Shown: positions 1 to 8,475, numbered from the stretch's first letter. The stretch: 64,000 nucleotides of DNA from G965276765 sp965276825 (GCA_965276825.1 OZ255630.1:1364001-1428000); one strand, 5' to 3'. Made by a program: numbers and translations. The notes: generated by a model from the sequence alone, not told the origin.

Positions 1-230
1 TGGCCGGGCGCACCGTCGCCGAGCTCATCGCCGGCGAGGACACGGAGCGGACCCGCCTGCCCTGGGTGGGCCACCGCAGCCCGCGGTGGGAGCCCGAGCC
101 GCTGCGCTGGCTCGGGGTGCACGGGATCTACGCCCTGTACCGCCGGGCCGACCGCGCCGAGGCCGCGTCCACCCGGAGCGCGTCGTCGCGCTGGGCCACG
201 CTGGCCGACCGGATCTCCGGGCGCCCCTAG
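1..230 (+). CDS. FAD-dependent oxidoreductase, C-terminal end (partial)
   Basis: The window opens inside this gene; the reading frame starts at base 3 and ends at a TAG at 228-230, leaving about 75 residues. The segment LPWVGHRSPRWEPEPLRWLG is typical of the C-terminus of DAO-type FAD oxidoreductases (glycine oxidase / gamma-glutamylputrescine oxidase-like), which oxidise amines or amino acids. The FAD-binding GxGxxG end lies outside the window, so substrate cannot be judged. The tail after residue 50 is Ala/Arg-rich and not conserved. It converges on the zinc operon. Confidence 0.7.
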   Translation, partial: AGRTVAELIAGEDTERTRLPWVGHRSPRWEPEPLRWLGVHGIYALYRRADRAEAASTRSASSRWATLADRISGRP

Positions 231-539
231 CCGTCGCCGGCCCCTCGGGTGCCTTCTCCGGCCCTCGGGTGCGTGCTCCCGCCGCTCGGGCGCCTTCCCC
301 GGCCGCTCGCGCGCCTTCTCCGGCCGCGGAACGCCGGCTACCGGCCGGCCCCGGCCCGACGGCGCGGCGCGATCCGGCGGGGCCCGGCGGGCGCCTTCTC
401 TGGGCGCTCGACAGGGATCGCATCTTCCGCGGTCGCGGACCCGTGCCCCGCGCCGTCACCCGTCCGCAGAACGCCGGCTACCGGGCCGGGCCGCGCCCCG
501 CGATCACCCGCCCGCAGAATACCGGCTACCGGCCGGCGG
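231..539. repeat. GC-rich intergenic stretch with short dispersed repeats
   Basis: No gene is visible between the oxidoreductase and zur. The stretch is built of short repeats: variants of CCTCGGGTGCCTTCTCCGG at 243-300, and four copies of CGGCTACCGG starting at 335, 475, 523 and 537, three of them in the context CAGAACGCCGGCTACCGG or a close variant. The last copy runs into the 3' end of zur. Long reading frames through it are a result of the missing stop codons in GC-rich DNA. Confidence 0.6.
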
Positions 540-1007
540 CTACCGGCCGGCGGCCGGGCCCGACGGTGCGGCCCGGCCCGACGGCGCGGCCCGGCAGCCG
601 GCGCACCGACCCCACACCTCGACGGTGTGGTCGACCTCGCTGTAGCCGAGCCGGTCGGCCAGGGTGGCGGCCCACGCCTCCACCTCGGGCGCCTCGACCT
701 CCTCGCTGCGGCCGCACACCCGGCACACCACGTGGTGGTGGTGCCCACGGGTCTCGCACCAGCGGTACCTGGCCTCGCCGTCGTCGGTGCGCATGGCGTC
801 GATCACCTCGGCGTCGGACAGGGCCTGAAGGTGGCGGTAGACGGTCGTCAACCCCACGGCGATGCCGTCGGCGCGCAGTTGGGCGTGGATCTCCTGGGCG
901 CTGCGGAAGCCGGCGGCGCCCCGCACGGAGCGCAGCACGGCCTGCCCCTGCCGGGTCGAGGGGCGCCGGGCCGAAGGGCCCCCGGGGGCGCCGGGCTCAG
1001 CCGGCAT
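540..1007 (-). CDS. zur: Zur-type Fur family zinc-responsive repressor
   Basis: This 155-residue protein is a Fur superfamily metal-dependent repressor. A winged helix (TTVYRHLQALSDAEVIDAMR) is followed by the metal-site cluster HHHHVVCRVCGRSEEVEAPE and a second Cys pair, GRCAGC, near the C-terminus; the DGEARYRWC stretch is typical of actinobacterial Zur rather than Fur or PerR. I chose ATG at 1005-1007, which overlaps the end of the znuB-like gene by 11 bases and removes an unconserved upstream extension. It is the last gene of the zinc uptake operon and should repress it through the site at 3721-3735. The C-terminal 15 residues are low-complexity Pro/Ala/Gly. Confidence 0.88.
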   Translation of the reverse strand: MPAEPGAPGGPSARRPSTRQGQAVLRSVRGAAGFRSAQEIHAQLRADGIAVGLTTVYRHLQALSDAEVIDAMRTDDGEARYRWCETRGHHHHVVCRVCGRSEEVEAPEVEAWAATLADRLGYSEVDHTVEVWGRCAGCRAAPSGRAAPSGPAAGR

Positions 1008-1935
1008 CGGCGGCCATCGGGTCGCGCCCCGAGTCACCCGGGCCGGCGGAGCCGGCGCCGACCTCGCGGCCTGCGCTCGGGTCGGCGCCCCCGAGCGGGG
1101 CCGCCGGCACCCGCCCGCGCCGGGCGAGGACGGCCGGGCCCGCCGACCTGGCCACGACGTAGATGCCGAAGCTAATCGAGGTGATGAGGAAGCTGGCCTT
1201 GACGGTGGGCAGCGCCAGGCTGAGGAGCAGGCCACCGTCGGCGGCCACCACGGCGAAGACCGTCGACAGGGCGATGACCCTCCTCGGCGTGGCCGCGAGG
1301 CGCACGGCGGCCGCAGCCGGGGTGATGGCCAGGCTGAGGACCAGCAGGGTGCCGACGATCTGGGCGGCCTCCGTGACGGTCAGGGCCAGGACGAAGAGGA
1401 AGGCGATGCCGAGGGCGCGCACCGGCACCCCACGCGCCCTGGCCACCTCCGCGTCGACCGACGCGAACAGCAACGGCCGGTAGATCGCCGCCATCACCGC
1501 GCCGGCGACCGCGGCGATGACCACGAGGGTCCACAGCTGGCCGTTGCTGACCCCGAGGACGTCCCCGAAGAGGATGTTGGTCGCCTCGCTGGCGTACCCC
1601 TGGTAGTAGCCGAGCAGGAAGATCCCCACCCCGAGCCCGAAGGCCAGCAGCACCCCGACGGCCGCGTCGCGCTCCCGGTCGCGCACGCCGAGCAGGCCGA
1701 TCAGGGCGGCGACCACGAGGGACCCGGCGAGGGCGCCCCCCACGGCGTTGCCGTCGACCAGCAGCCCGGCGGCTGCGCCGGTGAAGGCCAGCTCGCTGGT
1801 GCCGTGGACGGCGAAGGCCATGCCCCGCATGACGACGAAGGGCCCGATCACCCCGCAGATCAGCCCGACCAGGGTGGTGGCGAGCAGGGCGTGCTGGGCG
1901 AAGGGCTCGCCCAGGTAGGTGACCAGGTTGCTCAT
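997..1935 (-). CDS. znuB: Zinc/manganese ABC transporter permease (ZnuB/AztB-like)
   Basis: This 312-residue integral membrane protein belongs to the ABC-3 permease family that moves Zn2+ or Mn2+ inward. About eight hydrophobic helices are visible, and the family signatures ALGIAFLFVLALTVTEAAQI and GTLLVLSLAITPAAAA lie in the second half. The ATG at 1933-1935 overlaps the stop of the ATPase gene as ATGA, so translation is probably coupled. The last 45 residues are a low-complexity cytoplasmic tail without conservation. Metal specificity (zinc) is inferred from the Zur gene and Zur box of the operon. Confidence 0.87.
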   Translation of the reverse strand: MSNLVTYLGEPFAQHALLATTLVGLICGVIGPFVVMRGMAFAVHGTSELAFTGAAAGLLVDGNAVGGALAGSLVVAALIGLLGVRDRERDAAVGVLLAFGLGVGIFLLGYYQGYASEATNILFGDVLGVSNGQLWTLVVIAAVAGAVMAAIYRPLLFASVDAEVARARGVPVRALGIAFLFVLALTVTEAAQIVGTLLVLSLAITPAAAAVRLAATPRRVIALSTVFAVVAADGGLLLSLALPTVKASFLITSISFGIYVVARSAGPAVLARRGRVPAAPLGGADPSAGREVGAGSAGPGDSGRDPMAADAG

Positions 1936-2798
1936 CGCCTGGCCGCCCGGTGCCGCTCGGGACGGCGGCCGTCGTCGCCGTGATGGCCGTGGTGGCCGTC
2001 GTGGCCGTGCTCGTCGCCGTGGCCGGCCAACACCACCAGCCGGTTGCGCACCCGGAGCACGTCGACCTCGCTGCCGTACAGGTCGCTCAGAACCTCGCTG
2101 GTGAGGATCTCTTCGGGTGCGCCGGCCGCCCAGCGCCCGCCCACCAGGTACAGGGCCCGGTCCAGGTAGTCGATCACCGGGTTGACGTCGTGGGTGACGA
2201 ACACGACGGCGGTGCCCGCGTCCCGTCGGCGTTGGTCGATCAGGGCGGTCACGGCCTGCTGGTGGCCGAGGTCGAGGGAGAGCAGCGGCTCGTCGCACAG
2301 CAGCAGGGGGGGGTCGGCCACGAGGGCCTGCGCCACCCGGAGGCGCTGCTGCTCGCCGCCGGACAGCAGGCCGACGGGGACATCGGCGAGCGCCTCGGCA
2401 CCGACCTCGTCGAGCGCGGCGTCGACCCTCGCCACCAGACCTCGGCGCCCCCGGCGGATCCCCCAGCGGTGCCCGTCGACGCCGAAGGCCACCAGGTCAC
2501 GCCCGGTGACCGGCATGTCGGCGGGGGTGTCGCGCTGCTGGGGGATGTAGCCGACGAGGGTCGAGCGGCCCCCGGGGTGGGCACCGCCGACGAGGACCGT
2601 GCCCTCGCTCAGTGGGACCTCGCCGAGCAGGACCCGCACCAGCGTGCTCTTGCCGGCACCGTTGGGGCCGAGCACGGCCAGGAACTCGCCTGGCGCAACG
2701 TCCAGGTCCAAGCCGGACCACACGGTGCGCTCCCCGAAGCGCACCCCGGCCTCACGGAGGCTGACCGCAACGGGCGAGCCGGTGCCCGGTGTGATCAC
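1932..2798 (-). CDS. znuC: Zinc ABC transporter ATPase (ZnuC/AztA-like) with His-rich tail
   Basis: This 288-residue ABC ATPase powers metal import through the neighbouring permease. Walker A is GPNGAGKST (about residue 44), the signature is LLSGGEQQR, Walker B is LLLCDEPLLSLD, and the switch His is in VFVTHDVN. The C-terminus has a histidine/aspartate run (HGDEHGHDGHHGHHGDD) absent from most ABC ATPases, plausibly a cytosolic zinc buffer or sensor. The start overlaps the znuA stop by 4 bases and its end overlaps znuB by 4, so all genes from znuA to zur sit in one compact operon. Confidence 0.88.
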   Translation of the reverse strand: MITPGTGSPVAVSLREAGVRFGERTVWSGLDLDVAPGEFLAVLGPNGAGKSTLVRVLLGEVPLSEGTVLVGGAHPGGRSTLVGYIPQQRDTPADMPVTGRDLVAFGVDGHRWGIRRGRRGLVARVDAALDEVGAEALADVPVGLLSGGEQQRLRVAQALVADPPLLLCDEPLLSLDLGHQQAVTALIDQRRRDAGTAVVFVTHDVNPVIDYLDRALYLVGGRWAAGAPEEILTSEVLSDLYGSEVDVLRVRNRLVVLAGHGDEHGHDGHHGHHGDDGRRPERHRAARR

Positions 2799-3706
2799 GA
2801 GGCGAGGGCGGCGAGCAGGGCCCGGGCCTGGGCCGCCTGCCAGGCGGGGAGGCCGGGGTAGCCGGCGGGGACGGTCTCGGCCACCGCCACGACCGGGAGC
2901 CGGTGGGCGACGGCCAGTGCCCGGATGCGAGCGGTGACGGGGGTGACGGTCTGGGAGTTGGAGCAGAGCACCCGCAGGTGACCTCCGGTGACGAGCGCCT
3001 CCATGGCCTGGTCGTCGGCGACGCTCGGATCGGTGCCGTCCTCGATGGCCCTGGCGAAGCCGGGTGGGGTGAGGACCCGGAGCCCGGAGGCGGCCAGCAG
3101 GTAGCCGGGCACCCGCTCGGTGTAGGCGACCGGGGCGCCGGCGAACCGGCGCCGGATGGTGGCGACCGTCGCGTCGAGGGGGCGCAGCGAGGCGTCGAAT
3201 CGGGTCAGGCCGGCGTCGAATCGGGCCCGGTCACCGGGGGCGGCGGCGACCATCGCCGACTCGATGGCCCGCGCCGCGACGGGCAGGGCGGTCACGTCGT
3301 ACCAGAGGTGGGGGTTGGCGCCCCCGGCCTCGTGCAGGACCGACGACACGGTGACGATCCGCCGGCCCGAGGTGCCGACCGACGACACGATGCGGGCCAT
3401 GAAGTCGTCGTAGCCGAGCCCGTTGACGATCACCACCTTGGCCAGCGCGGCCGCCTCGGTGTCGGCCACGTCGGAGGTGAACACGTGGGGGTCGGTGTTG
3501 GGGTCGCTGATCAGGCTCGTGACCGACACCGCCGACCCGCCGATGGATGCGGCCACGTCGCCCCACACGTTCTCCGCCGCCACCACCCGGAGGGTCGACG
3601 ACGCCGGGGGGGCGCCGCAGCCCACCAGCCCAGCCGCCGCCAGGGCTGCGAGGGCCAGGCCGGCGAAGGCCCGTCGGGACCCACGGCGGGAGGGGTGGCC
3701 ACGCAC
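2795..3706 (-). CDS. znuA: Zinc-binding lipoprotein of ABC transporter (ZnuA/AztC-like)
   Basis: This is the extracytoplasmic zinc-capture protein of the operon, about 303 residues. A lipoprotein signal peptide ends at LVGC, followed by TLRVVAAENVWGDVAASIGG, typical of cluster 9 metal-binding proteins. Metal ligands are seen in DPNTDPHVFTSD and ANPHLWYDV, with an acidic residue in VAVAETVPAG. There is no His-rich loop. The frame is open further upstream, but that would cross the promoter and the Zur box; I chose GTG at 3704-3706. A -10-like TATTCA (3720-3715) lies 8 bases before it, so the mRNA may be leaderless. Confidence 0.85.
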   Translation of the reverse strand: MRGHPSRRGSRRAFAGLALAALAAAGLVGCGAPPASSTLRVVAAENVWGDVAASIGGSAVSVTSLISDPNTDPHVFTSDVADTEAAALAKVVIVNGLGYDDFMARIVSSVGTSGRRIVTVSSVLHEAGGANPHLWYDVTALPVAARAIESAMVAAAPGDRARFDAGLTRFDASLRPLDATVATIRRRFAGAPVAYTERVPGYLLAASGLRVLTPPGFARAIEDGTDPSVADDQAMEALVTGGHLRVLCSNSQTVTPVTARIRALAVAHRLPVVAVAETVPAGYPGLPAWQAAQARALLAALAS

Positions 3707-3714
3707 GCCACCAT

Positions 3715-3735
3715 TGAATATGACAATCGTTTTCA
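3715..3735 (-). promoter_or_regulatory. Zur box and promoter of the zinc uptake operon
   Basis: On the minus strand the sequence TGAAAACGATTGTCA (3735-3721) is an AT-rich inverted repeat (TGAAAA / TTGTCA) close to the actinobacterial Zur consensus TGAAAATNATTTTCA. It abuts a -10-like TATTCA (3720-3715) just upstream of znuA. In DNA of this GC content such a sequence is conspicuous. The position fits Zn-Zur repression by blocking RNA polymerase. Confidence 0.8.
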
Positions 3736-4169
3736 CTGTCAAGGCCCGCTCACTCACCGTCCGGGGCCGGCGCCCCAACCGTCAAGGGCCGAGGTCGGCA
3801 GCGTCGAGAGCGAGGCCGGCACCGAGGGCCAGCTCACTCGCCGTCCCCGGGGCCGGCGCTCCAACCGTCGAGAGCCGAGCTCGCTCGCCATCCAGGCCGG
3901 CGCCACGGAGGGCCGAGGCCGACGCCGCCACCGTCGAGCGCCGAAGCCGGCACCGTCGAGGCCGGTGCCGCTACGGACGGCCGAGGTCGCGGCCGTCGAG
4001 GACCGAGGCCGGCATCGTCGACCCGGAGATCGCCAGCGTCACGGCCTGAGGTCGGCCGGGCAGAAGGGGATGTCCGCCGGCCGAGCGCGCCGGCGCCCCG
4101 CTCCCCGATCGGACGTCGGAGGAGCGGGGCGCAGGGACGGCAGAAGGCCGGGAGGAGGGGCGGCGGGCC
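3736..4169. repeat. Degenerate GC-rich repeats between znuA and rpsA
   Basis: No gene is supported here. The stretch consists of imperfect copies of a motif like CCGTCGAGAGCCGAG (for example around 3799, 3867, 3931 and 3994) alternating with GGCCGGCRCC. The many overlapping open frames read only Arg/Pro/Ala/Gly. It may include the 3' untranslated region of rpsA. Confidence 0.55.
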
Positions 4170-5585
4170 TCAGGACTCGGGGTCGGCGGGCACCGGGTTG
4201 GCGGGCACAGGGGTGGCGGGCTCGGGGTCGGCGGGCGCCTCGGAGGTCCACGCTGGGCCGTCGGCGACCGGCGCCGGCTCGGCCTCCCCCTCGGCCGATC
4301 CACCGGTCTCGAGGTACTCGGCCCACGCCGCCTGGCCCTCGGAGTCGGGCTCGAAGTCGGTGAAGCTCGGGCCGACGTAGTTGCCCTCGTCGTCGTAGGC
4401 GTGCTCGCCGAAGGCCTCGCGGTACTCGGCGGCCACCTCGCCGCCCTCGGCGGCCTGCTTGATCGACAGGCTGATGCGGCGACGTTGCAGGTCGATGTCG
4501 ATGATCTTGACCCACAGCTCCTCGCCGGGGGTGACGACCTGCTCGGGCAGGTCGACGTGGTGGGCGGCCATCTCCGAGATGTGGACCAGGCCCTCGATGC
4601 CCTCGCCGACCTGCACGAACGAGCCGAACGGCACGAGCTTGGTGACCCGGCCGTAGACCAGCTCGCCGACCCGGTGGGCGTTGGCGAACTCCTGCCACGG
4701 GTCCTGCTGGGTGGCCTTGAGCGAGAGGCTGATGCGCTCCCTCGACAGGTCGACGTCGAGGACCCGCACCTCCACCTCGTCGCCGACGGCGACGACCGAG
4801 GAGGGATGGTCGACGTGCTTCCAGGACAGCTCGGACACGTGGATGAGCCCGTCCATGCCGCCGAGGTCCACGAAGGCCCCGAAGTTGACCACCGACGACA
4901 CCACGCCGCGGCGGACCTCACCCGGCTTGAGGTTGGCGAGGAACTCGTCGCGCTGCTCCTTCTGGGTCTCCTCGAGGTAGGCCCGGCGGGACAGGACGAC
5001 GTTGTTGCGGTTCTTGTCGAGCTCGATGATCTTGGCCTCGAGCGTCTTGCCGACGTAGGGGAGCAGGTCGCGCACCCGGCGCAGCTCCACCAGCGAGGCG
5101 GGGAGGAAGCCGCGCAGGCCGATGTCGAGGATCAGGCCGCCCTTGACGACCTCGATGACCGGACCGGAGACCACACCTTCGCGCTCCTTGATCTGCTCGA
5201 TCGTGCCCCAGGCCCGCTCGTACTGGGCCCGCTTCTTGGACAGGATCAGGCGACCTTCCTTGTCCTCCTTCTGGAGGACGAGGGCCTCGATGTGGTCGCC
5301 CATGCTGACCACCTCGTTGGCGTCCACGTCGTGGCGGATCGACAGCTCGCGGCTCGGGATGACCCCCTCGGACTTGAAGCCGATGTCGAGGAGCACCTCG
5401 TCCTTGTCGACCTTGACGACCGTGCCCTCCACGATGTCCCCGTCGTCGAACTCGACGATCGTGCCGGAGATGGCATCCTCGAGGGACATGCCGCCGAGGT
5501 CGTCGTCGACGATCTGGCGGGGGGTGTAGGTCCCGGCCTCGTCGAAGGTGCCCATGTCGGCGGGGTTGGTAGTCACATCGGTCAT
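4170..5585 (-). CDS. rpsA: 30S ribosomal protein S1
   Basis: This 471-residue protein has four S1 RNA-binding domains, as usual in actinobacteria: about residues 45-110 (IVEGTVVKVDKDEVLLDIGF), 130-200 (VVKGGLILDIGLRGFLPASL), 215-290 (GVVSSVVNFGAFVDLGG) and 300-375 (GRVTKLVPFGSFVQVGEGIE). It binds mRNA at the 30S subunit and helps initiation. An acidic, Pro-rich tail (ADPEPATPVPANPVPADPES) follows. The ATG at 5583-5585 has AAAGAGG upstream. A 28-codon open frame ends in an ATGA overlap with this start. Confidence 0.96.
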   Translation of the reverse strand: MTDVTTNPADMGTFDEAGTYTPRQIVDDDLGGMSLEDAISGTIVEFDDGDIVEGTVVKVDKDEVLLDIGFKSEGVIPSRELSIRHDVDANEVVSMGDHIEALVLQKEDKEGRLILSKKRAQYERAWGTIEQIKEREGVVSGPVIEVVKGGLILDIGLRGFLPASLVELRRVRDLLPYVGKTLEAKIIELDKNRNNVVLSRRAYLEETQKEQRDEFLANLKPGEVRRGVVSSVVNFGAFVDLGGMDGLIHVSELSWKHVDHPSSVVAVGDEVEVRVLDVDLSRERISLSLKATQQDPWQEFANAHRVGELVYGRVTKLVPFGSFVQVGEGIEGLVHISEMAAHHVDLPEQVVTPGEELWVKIIDIDLQRRRISLSIKQAAEGGEVAAEYREAFGEHAYDDEGNYVGPSFTDFEPDSEGQAAWAEYLETGGSAEGEAEPAPVADGPAWTSEAPADPEPATPVPANPVPADPES

Positions 5586-5668
5586 CTGGTCGGCCTCTTT
5601 CCGGACTGGAGCCCCGGCCGGATCGGGTCGTGGCGGGGGCGACGGCGAACGGTTCGCGGGATGGTCAT
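5582..5668 (-). CDS. Possible 28-residue leader peptide overlapping rpsA start
   Basis: A short frame begins at ATG 5666-5668 and reads MTIPRTVRRRPRHDPIRPGL then eight more residues; its TGA overlaps the rpsA ATG as ATGA. A TACCAT hexamer overlaps the ATG on its 5' side. The peptide is Arg/Pro-rich. It could couple translation to rpsA or be chance, because rpsA has its own ribosome-binding site inside the frame. Conservation upstream of rpsA in relatives would decide. Confidence 0.3.
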   Translation of the reverse strand: MTIPRTVRRRPRHDPIRPGLQSGKRPTR

Positions 5669-5703
5669 GGTACACCGCTCCCTCGGAGCCTCCGCAGGGG
5701 GAA

Positions 5704-6480
5704 TCAGGTGGCCGTGGCGACCAGCAGCCACTCCGGATGATCGAGGTCGGGCGGGCGCCTGGCGTAGTCGCCGGGGCCGACCGACCACAGCCCGTCGACG
5801 CGCAGCCCGGCACCGGCGGCCAGCAGGCGCAGCTCCCTGGGGGTGAAGCAGGTGGTCCAGAGGTCGAAGTCCGCGGGCCGACCCGCTGGGTCGCGCACCG
5901 ACGTGCGCTCGTGGTTGACGCCCGTGTCGGCGTCGAAGGTGTCCCCCTCCTCCAGGAAGCGCACCTGGAAGTACGACGAGAACGCGCTCAGGGCGACCTT
6001 TCCCCCCTTGCGGACGCTCCCGGCGAGCTGGGCGAACGCGACCTCGTCGCCGGCCCCGCCCAGGACCCCGAACCCGCCCTGGCACAGGCAGATGGCCGCA
6101 TCGAAGCAGCCGCGGGCAAAGGGCACCCGTCTGGCGTCGGCGCGCACCCGTGCCCCCGGCCCGGCTGCGGCGAGGAAGCCGGCCGAGAGGTCGAGGCCGA
6201 CCGCGGCGATACCGAGCCTGCGCAGCGCAGCCAGGTGGCGACCGGGTCCGCAGCCCAGGTCCAGGACCCGGTCGCCAGGCGCCAGGTCGAGGGCGTCGAC
6301 GAGGAAGGCGATCTCCGAAGCCGTCCCCCTGGTGAACGAGTAGCGCAGGTAGGCCACCCCTGCGTGGGCGCCGATCGCCTCCCACTCGCGACCGTCGCGT
6401 GCCACCAGGGCAGCCTCGCGCGCCGGCCGGGACCGCAGGTAGCGTGCCGCGGTGCCAACGGCTCCCGCCTCGCAGGTCAC
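5704..6480 (-). CDS. Class I SAM-dependent methyltransferase
   Basis: The protein (about 258 residues) has a Rossmann methyltransferase core: motif I is VLDLGCGPGRHLAALRRLG, followed by AVGLDLSAGFLAAA, VRADARRVPFARGCFDAAIC and a post-motif segment FAQLAGSVRKGGKVALSAFS. The substrate is unknown. The start is uncertain: I favour GTG at 6478-6480, which overlaps the divergent acyl-CoA dehydrogenase start (6452) by 29 bases; the frame stays open up to 6543. The 3' end lies 118 bases before rpsA on the same strand. Confidence 0.82.
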   Translation of the reverse strand: MTCEAGAVGTAARYLRSRPAREAALVARDGREWEAIGAHAGVAYLRYSFTRGTASEIAFLVDALDLAPGDRVLDLGCGPGRHLAALRRLGIAAVGLDLSAGFLAAAGPGARVRADARRVPFARGCFDAAICLCQGGFGVLGGAGDEVAFAQLAGSVRKGGKVALSAFSSYFQVRFLEEGDTFDADTGVNHERTSVRDPAGRPADFDLWTTCFTPRELRLLAAGAGLRVDGLWSVGPGDYARRPPDLDHPEWLLVATAT

Positions 6481-7465
6481 CGACGTCGCCGCCGTGGCCA
6501 CGCGCCTGGCCGACGAGGAGCTGTTCCCTGCGGCCGGCGACATCGAGCGGGCCGATGTCGTCCCCGTCGCCTGGCTCGACCGGCTGGCGGACGCCGGCCT
6601 CTACGGCCTCTTCGGTCCGACCGAGCTCGGGGGCGCCGACGCGGACGCGGCGGCCGGTGGCGCGGTGATCGAGGCGCTGGCCGGCGCCAGCCTGACCACG
6701 ACCCTGGTGTGGATCCAGCACCACAGCGTCGTGCGGGCGGTCCGCTCGGCCAGGCCCGAGCTGCGCGACCGCTGGCTCGCCGACCTGGTCGCCGGGCGGG
6801 TTCGGGCCGGCATCGCCTACGCCGCGCTCCGCCGCCCTGGCCCGCCGGCCATGACCGCCACGGCCGCCGGGAACGGCTGGACCCTCGAAGGGGGCGCCCC
6901 CTGGGTCAGCGGCTGGGACCGCATCTCGCTCCTCTATGTCGGCGCGGTCGCGGGCCACGACGTGGTCTGGGCGCTGGTCGACCCGTCGCCCGCCCCGACC
7001 GTCGAGACCCGTCCGCTGCGCCTGGCCGCGGTCGGCGCCTCCTCGACCGTGGCCCTGGCCCTCCACGGCCATCCGGTGGCGCCCGACAGGGTGGTCGACG
7101 TCGAGCCGGTCGCTGACTGGCGCCGCCGCGACGGTGCCAGCCTGCGCACCAACGGCCATCTCGCCCTCGGCGTGGCCGACCGCTGCGCCCGGCTGCTCGA
7201 CTCCCACGCCGCGGCGGCCCGCGTCGATGCGGCCCGCCTGCGCCTGGTGGACGCCCCCGACGCCGGGTTGCCCGAGGCGCGCGCCGGGGCGTCGGTGCTC
7301 GCCGTGCAGCTGGCGTCGGCGCTGGTGGCCACGGGCGGTGGCCGCTCGGCCGACTGGGACAGCGACGCGGCCAGGCTGGCGCGAGATGCCACCTTCCTGC
7401 TGGTCTTCGGACAGACGAGGCCGGTGCGCGCCGCGCAACTCGAGGTCCTCGACCCCCCTCGGTAG
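6452..7465 (+). CDS. Acyl-CoA dehydrogenase family protein
   Basis: The 337-residue product resembles acyl-CoA dehydrogenases: an N-terminal helical domain (WLDRLADAGLYGLFGPTELG), a middle beta domain (GWTLEGGAPWVSGWDRISLL) and a C-terminal helical bundle rich in Ala/Arg. It is shorter than the usual 380 residues, and I cannot identify the catalytic Glu, so it may be a paralogue with a modified role. The GTG start at 6452 overlaps the divergent methyltransferase start; the two may share a promoter region or one start is misplaced. Confidence 0.72.
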   Translation: MPTAPASQVTDVAAVATRLADEELFPAAGDIERADVVPVAWLDRLADAGLYGLFGPTELGGADADAAAGGAVIEALAGASLTTTLVWIQHHSVVRAVRSARPELRDRWLADLVAGRVRAGIAYAALRRPGPPAMTATAAGNGWTLEGGAPWVSGWDRISLLYVGAVAGHDVVWALVDPSPAPTVETRPLRLAAVGASSTVALALHGHPVAPDRVVDVEPVADWRRRDGASLRTNGHLALGVADRCARLLDSHAAAARVDAARLRLVDAPDAGLPEARAGASVLAVQLASALVATGGGRSADWDSDAARLARDATFLLVFGQTRPVRAAQLEVLDPPR

Positions 7466-7497
7466 GAGGCGCCGCAGGGTTCAGGTCGCCGCAGGGT

Positions 7498-7995
7498 TCA
7501 GGTCGCCGCGGCCGGACTGGTCCGGTTGCGCCGCAGCCGACGGAGCACCGGGAGGCCGACGAGCACGGAGCCTGCGGTGGAGATCAACCCCACTGCGACG
7601 TCGATCGAGACCCGGCCCTCGGGGGTCCAGTAGACGTCCCTGAGGTCGAGGAGCAGGGCGAACTCGTCGACGATGAGGGCCAGGCCCACGCCGTAGGCCG
7701 TCGCCACGACCGGATGCCGGCGGATCCTGTCGTCGCCGCGGATGGCGACGCCGCCGACCGAGGAGACCGCGGCGATGCCCCACAGGTAGTGGTGCAGGTG
7801 GACGCCACCGGCGGTGACGTTGGCAAACGGACCCCGCCCGCTCCTGATGCTGTAGGTCACGGCCCGCGCCGATGCGAACGTCGCGGTGAAGGCCAGCCAG
7901 CTGATCAACGCGGACTGCTGGCCCGGGTGGAGCTCCTCGTGGAACGCCTGCTTGACCTCGCTCGGGGCGGGAACGGCGGACGGCATGACGCGCAT
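7498..7995 (-). CDS. Actinobacterial integral membrane protein with HLHHY motif
   Basis: A 165-residue protein with about four membrane helices. The motif VHLHHYLWGIAA and the later GLALIVDEFALLLDLRDVYW are typical of a conserved but uncharacterised actinobacterial membrane family; the histidine cluster and the Asp/Glu in VDEFALLLD suggest a metal or small-ligand site within the membrane (inference). It shares the minus strand with the next small gene, which lies upstream with a 12-base gap. Confidence 0.7.
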   Translation of the reverse strand: MRVMPSAVPAPSEVKQAFHEELHPGQQSALISWLAFTATFASARAVTYSIRSGRGPFANVTAGGVHLHHYLWGIAAVSSVGGVAIRGDDRIRRHPVVATAYGVGLALIVDEFALLLDLRDVYWTPEGRVSIDVAVGLISTAGSVLVGLPVLRRLRRNRTSPAAAT

Positions 7996-8007
7996 GCTGC
8001 CACAGGG

Positions 8008-8475
8008 TCAGAGGCGCCGACCGGTTGGGAGGAGAGGCGCGGCCGTCACCACGGCGTGGTCGCGTCGCTGGAGCCGACCGCCAGGCTGGCCGACGGTGAC
8101 CACCACGCGGTCGTCGGCGCCGGCGGCGAGGACCCAGCGCCCGGTGCCCGACGCAGGCACGGCGCCCAGCACGGCGGCAGAAGCGGCCGCCGTCGAGCGG
8201 TGACCGAGCCTACGGCGGTACGTGCGGACCACCAGGGGTGAGGCCAGCGCGACGGGACGCCATCGGGCGCGGGAGACCACCACCGCGCCGACCACCACCG
8301 GGCCGGCAGGACCGGTGCGCACGACCACCTCGACGGTGCCGGTGCGGGCCCCCGGCCCGACCTCGGTGGTGGCGTCGCCGGACCGGTCACCGGCGTCGAT
8401 CCCCGCCGTGCAGAGCCTCCAGCCCGCCCAGGAGGTGACCGCGAAGGCGGCCAGGCAAAGAGCCAGGAGGGTCAC
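8008..8475 (-). CDS. Hypothetical membrane-anchored protein
   Basis: A 155-residue product starting at GTG 8473-8475. One N-terminal hydrophobic segment (LLALCLAAFAVTSWAGW) could be an uncleaved signal or anchor; the rest is a beta-rich, Val/Arg-rich domain, presumably outside. No family was recognised. It lies just upstream of the HLHHY-motif gene and is divergent from the MocR regulator, with only 66 bases between the starts. Confidence 0.5.
   Translation of the reverse strand: MTLLALCLAAFAVTSWAGWRLCTAGIDAGDRSGDATTEVGPGARTGTVEVVVRTGPAGPVVVGAVVVSRARWRPVALASPLVVRTYRRRLGHRSTAAASAAVLGAVPASGTGRWVLAAGADDRVVVTVGQPGGRLQRRDHAVVTAAPLLPTGRRL

Noticed and set aside
1172..1534. Other frames inside the permease and ATPase genes (also throughout the window)
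   Set aside because: Arg/Pro/Gly-rich shadows of real genes in alternative frames.
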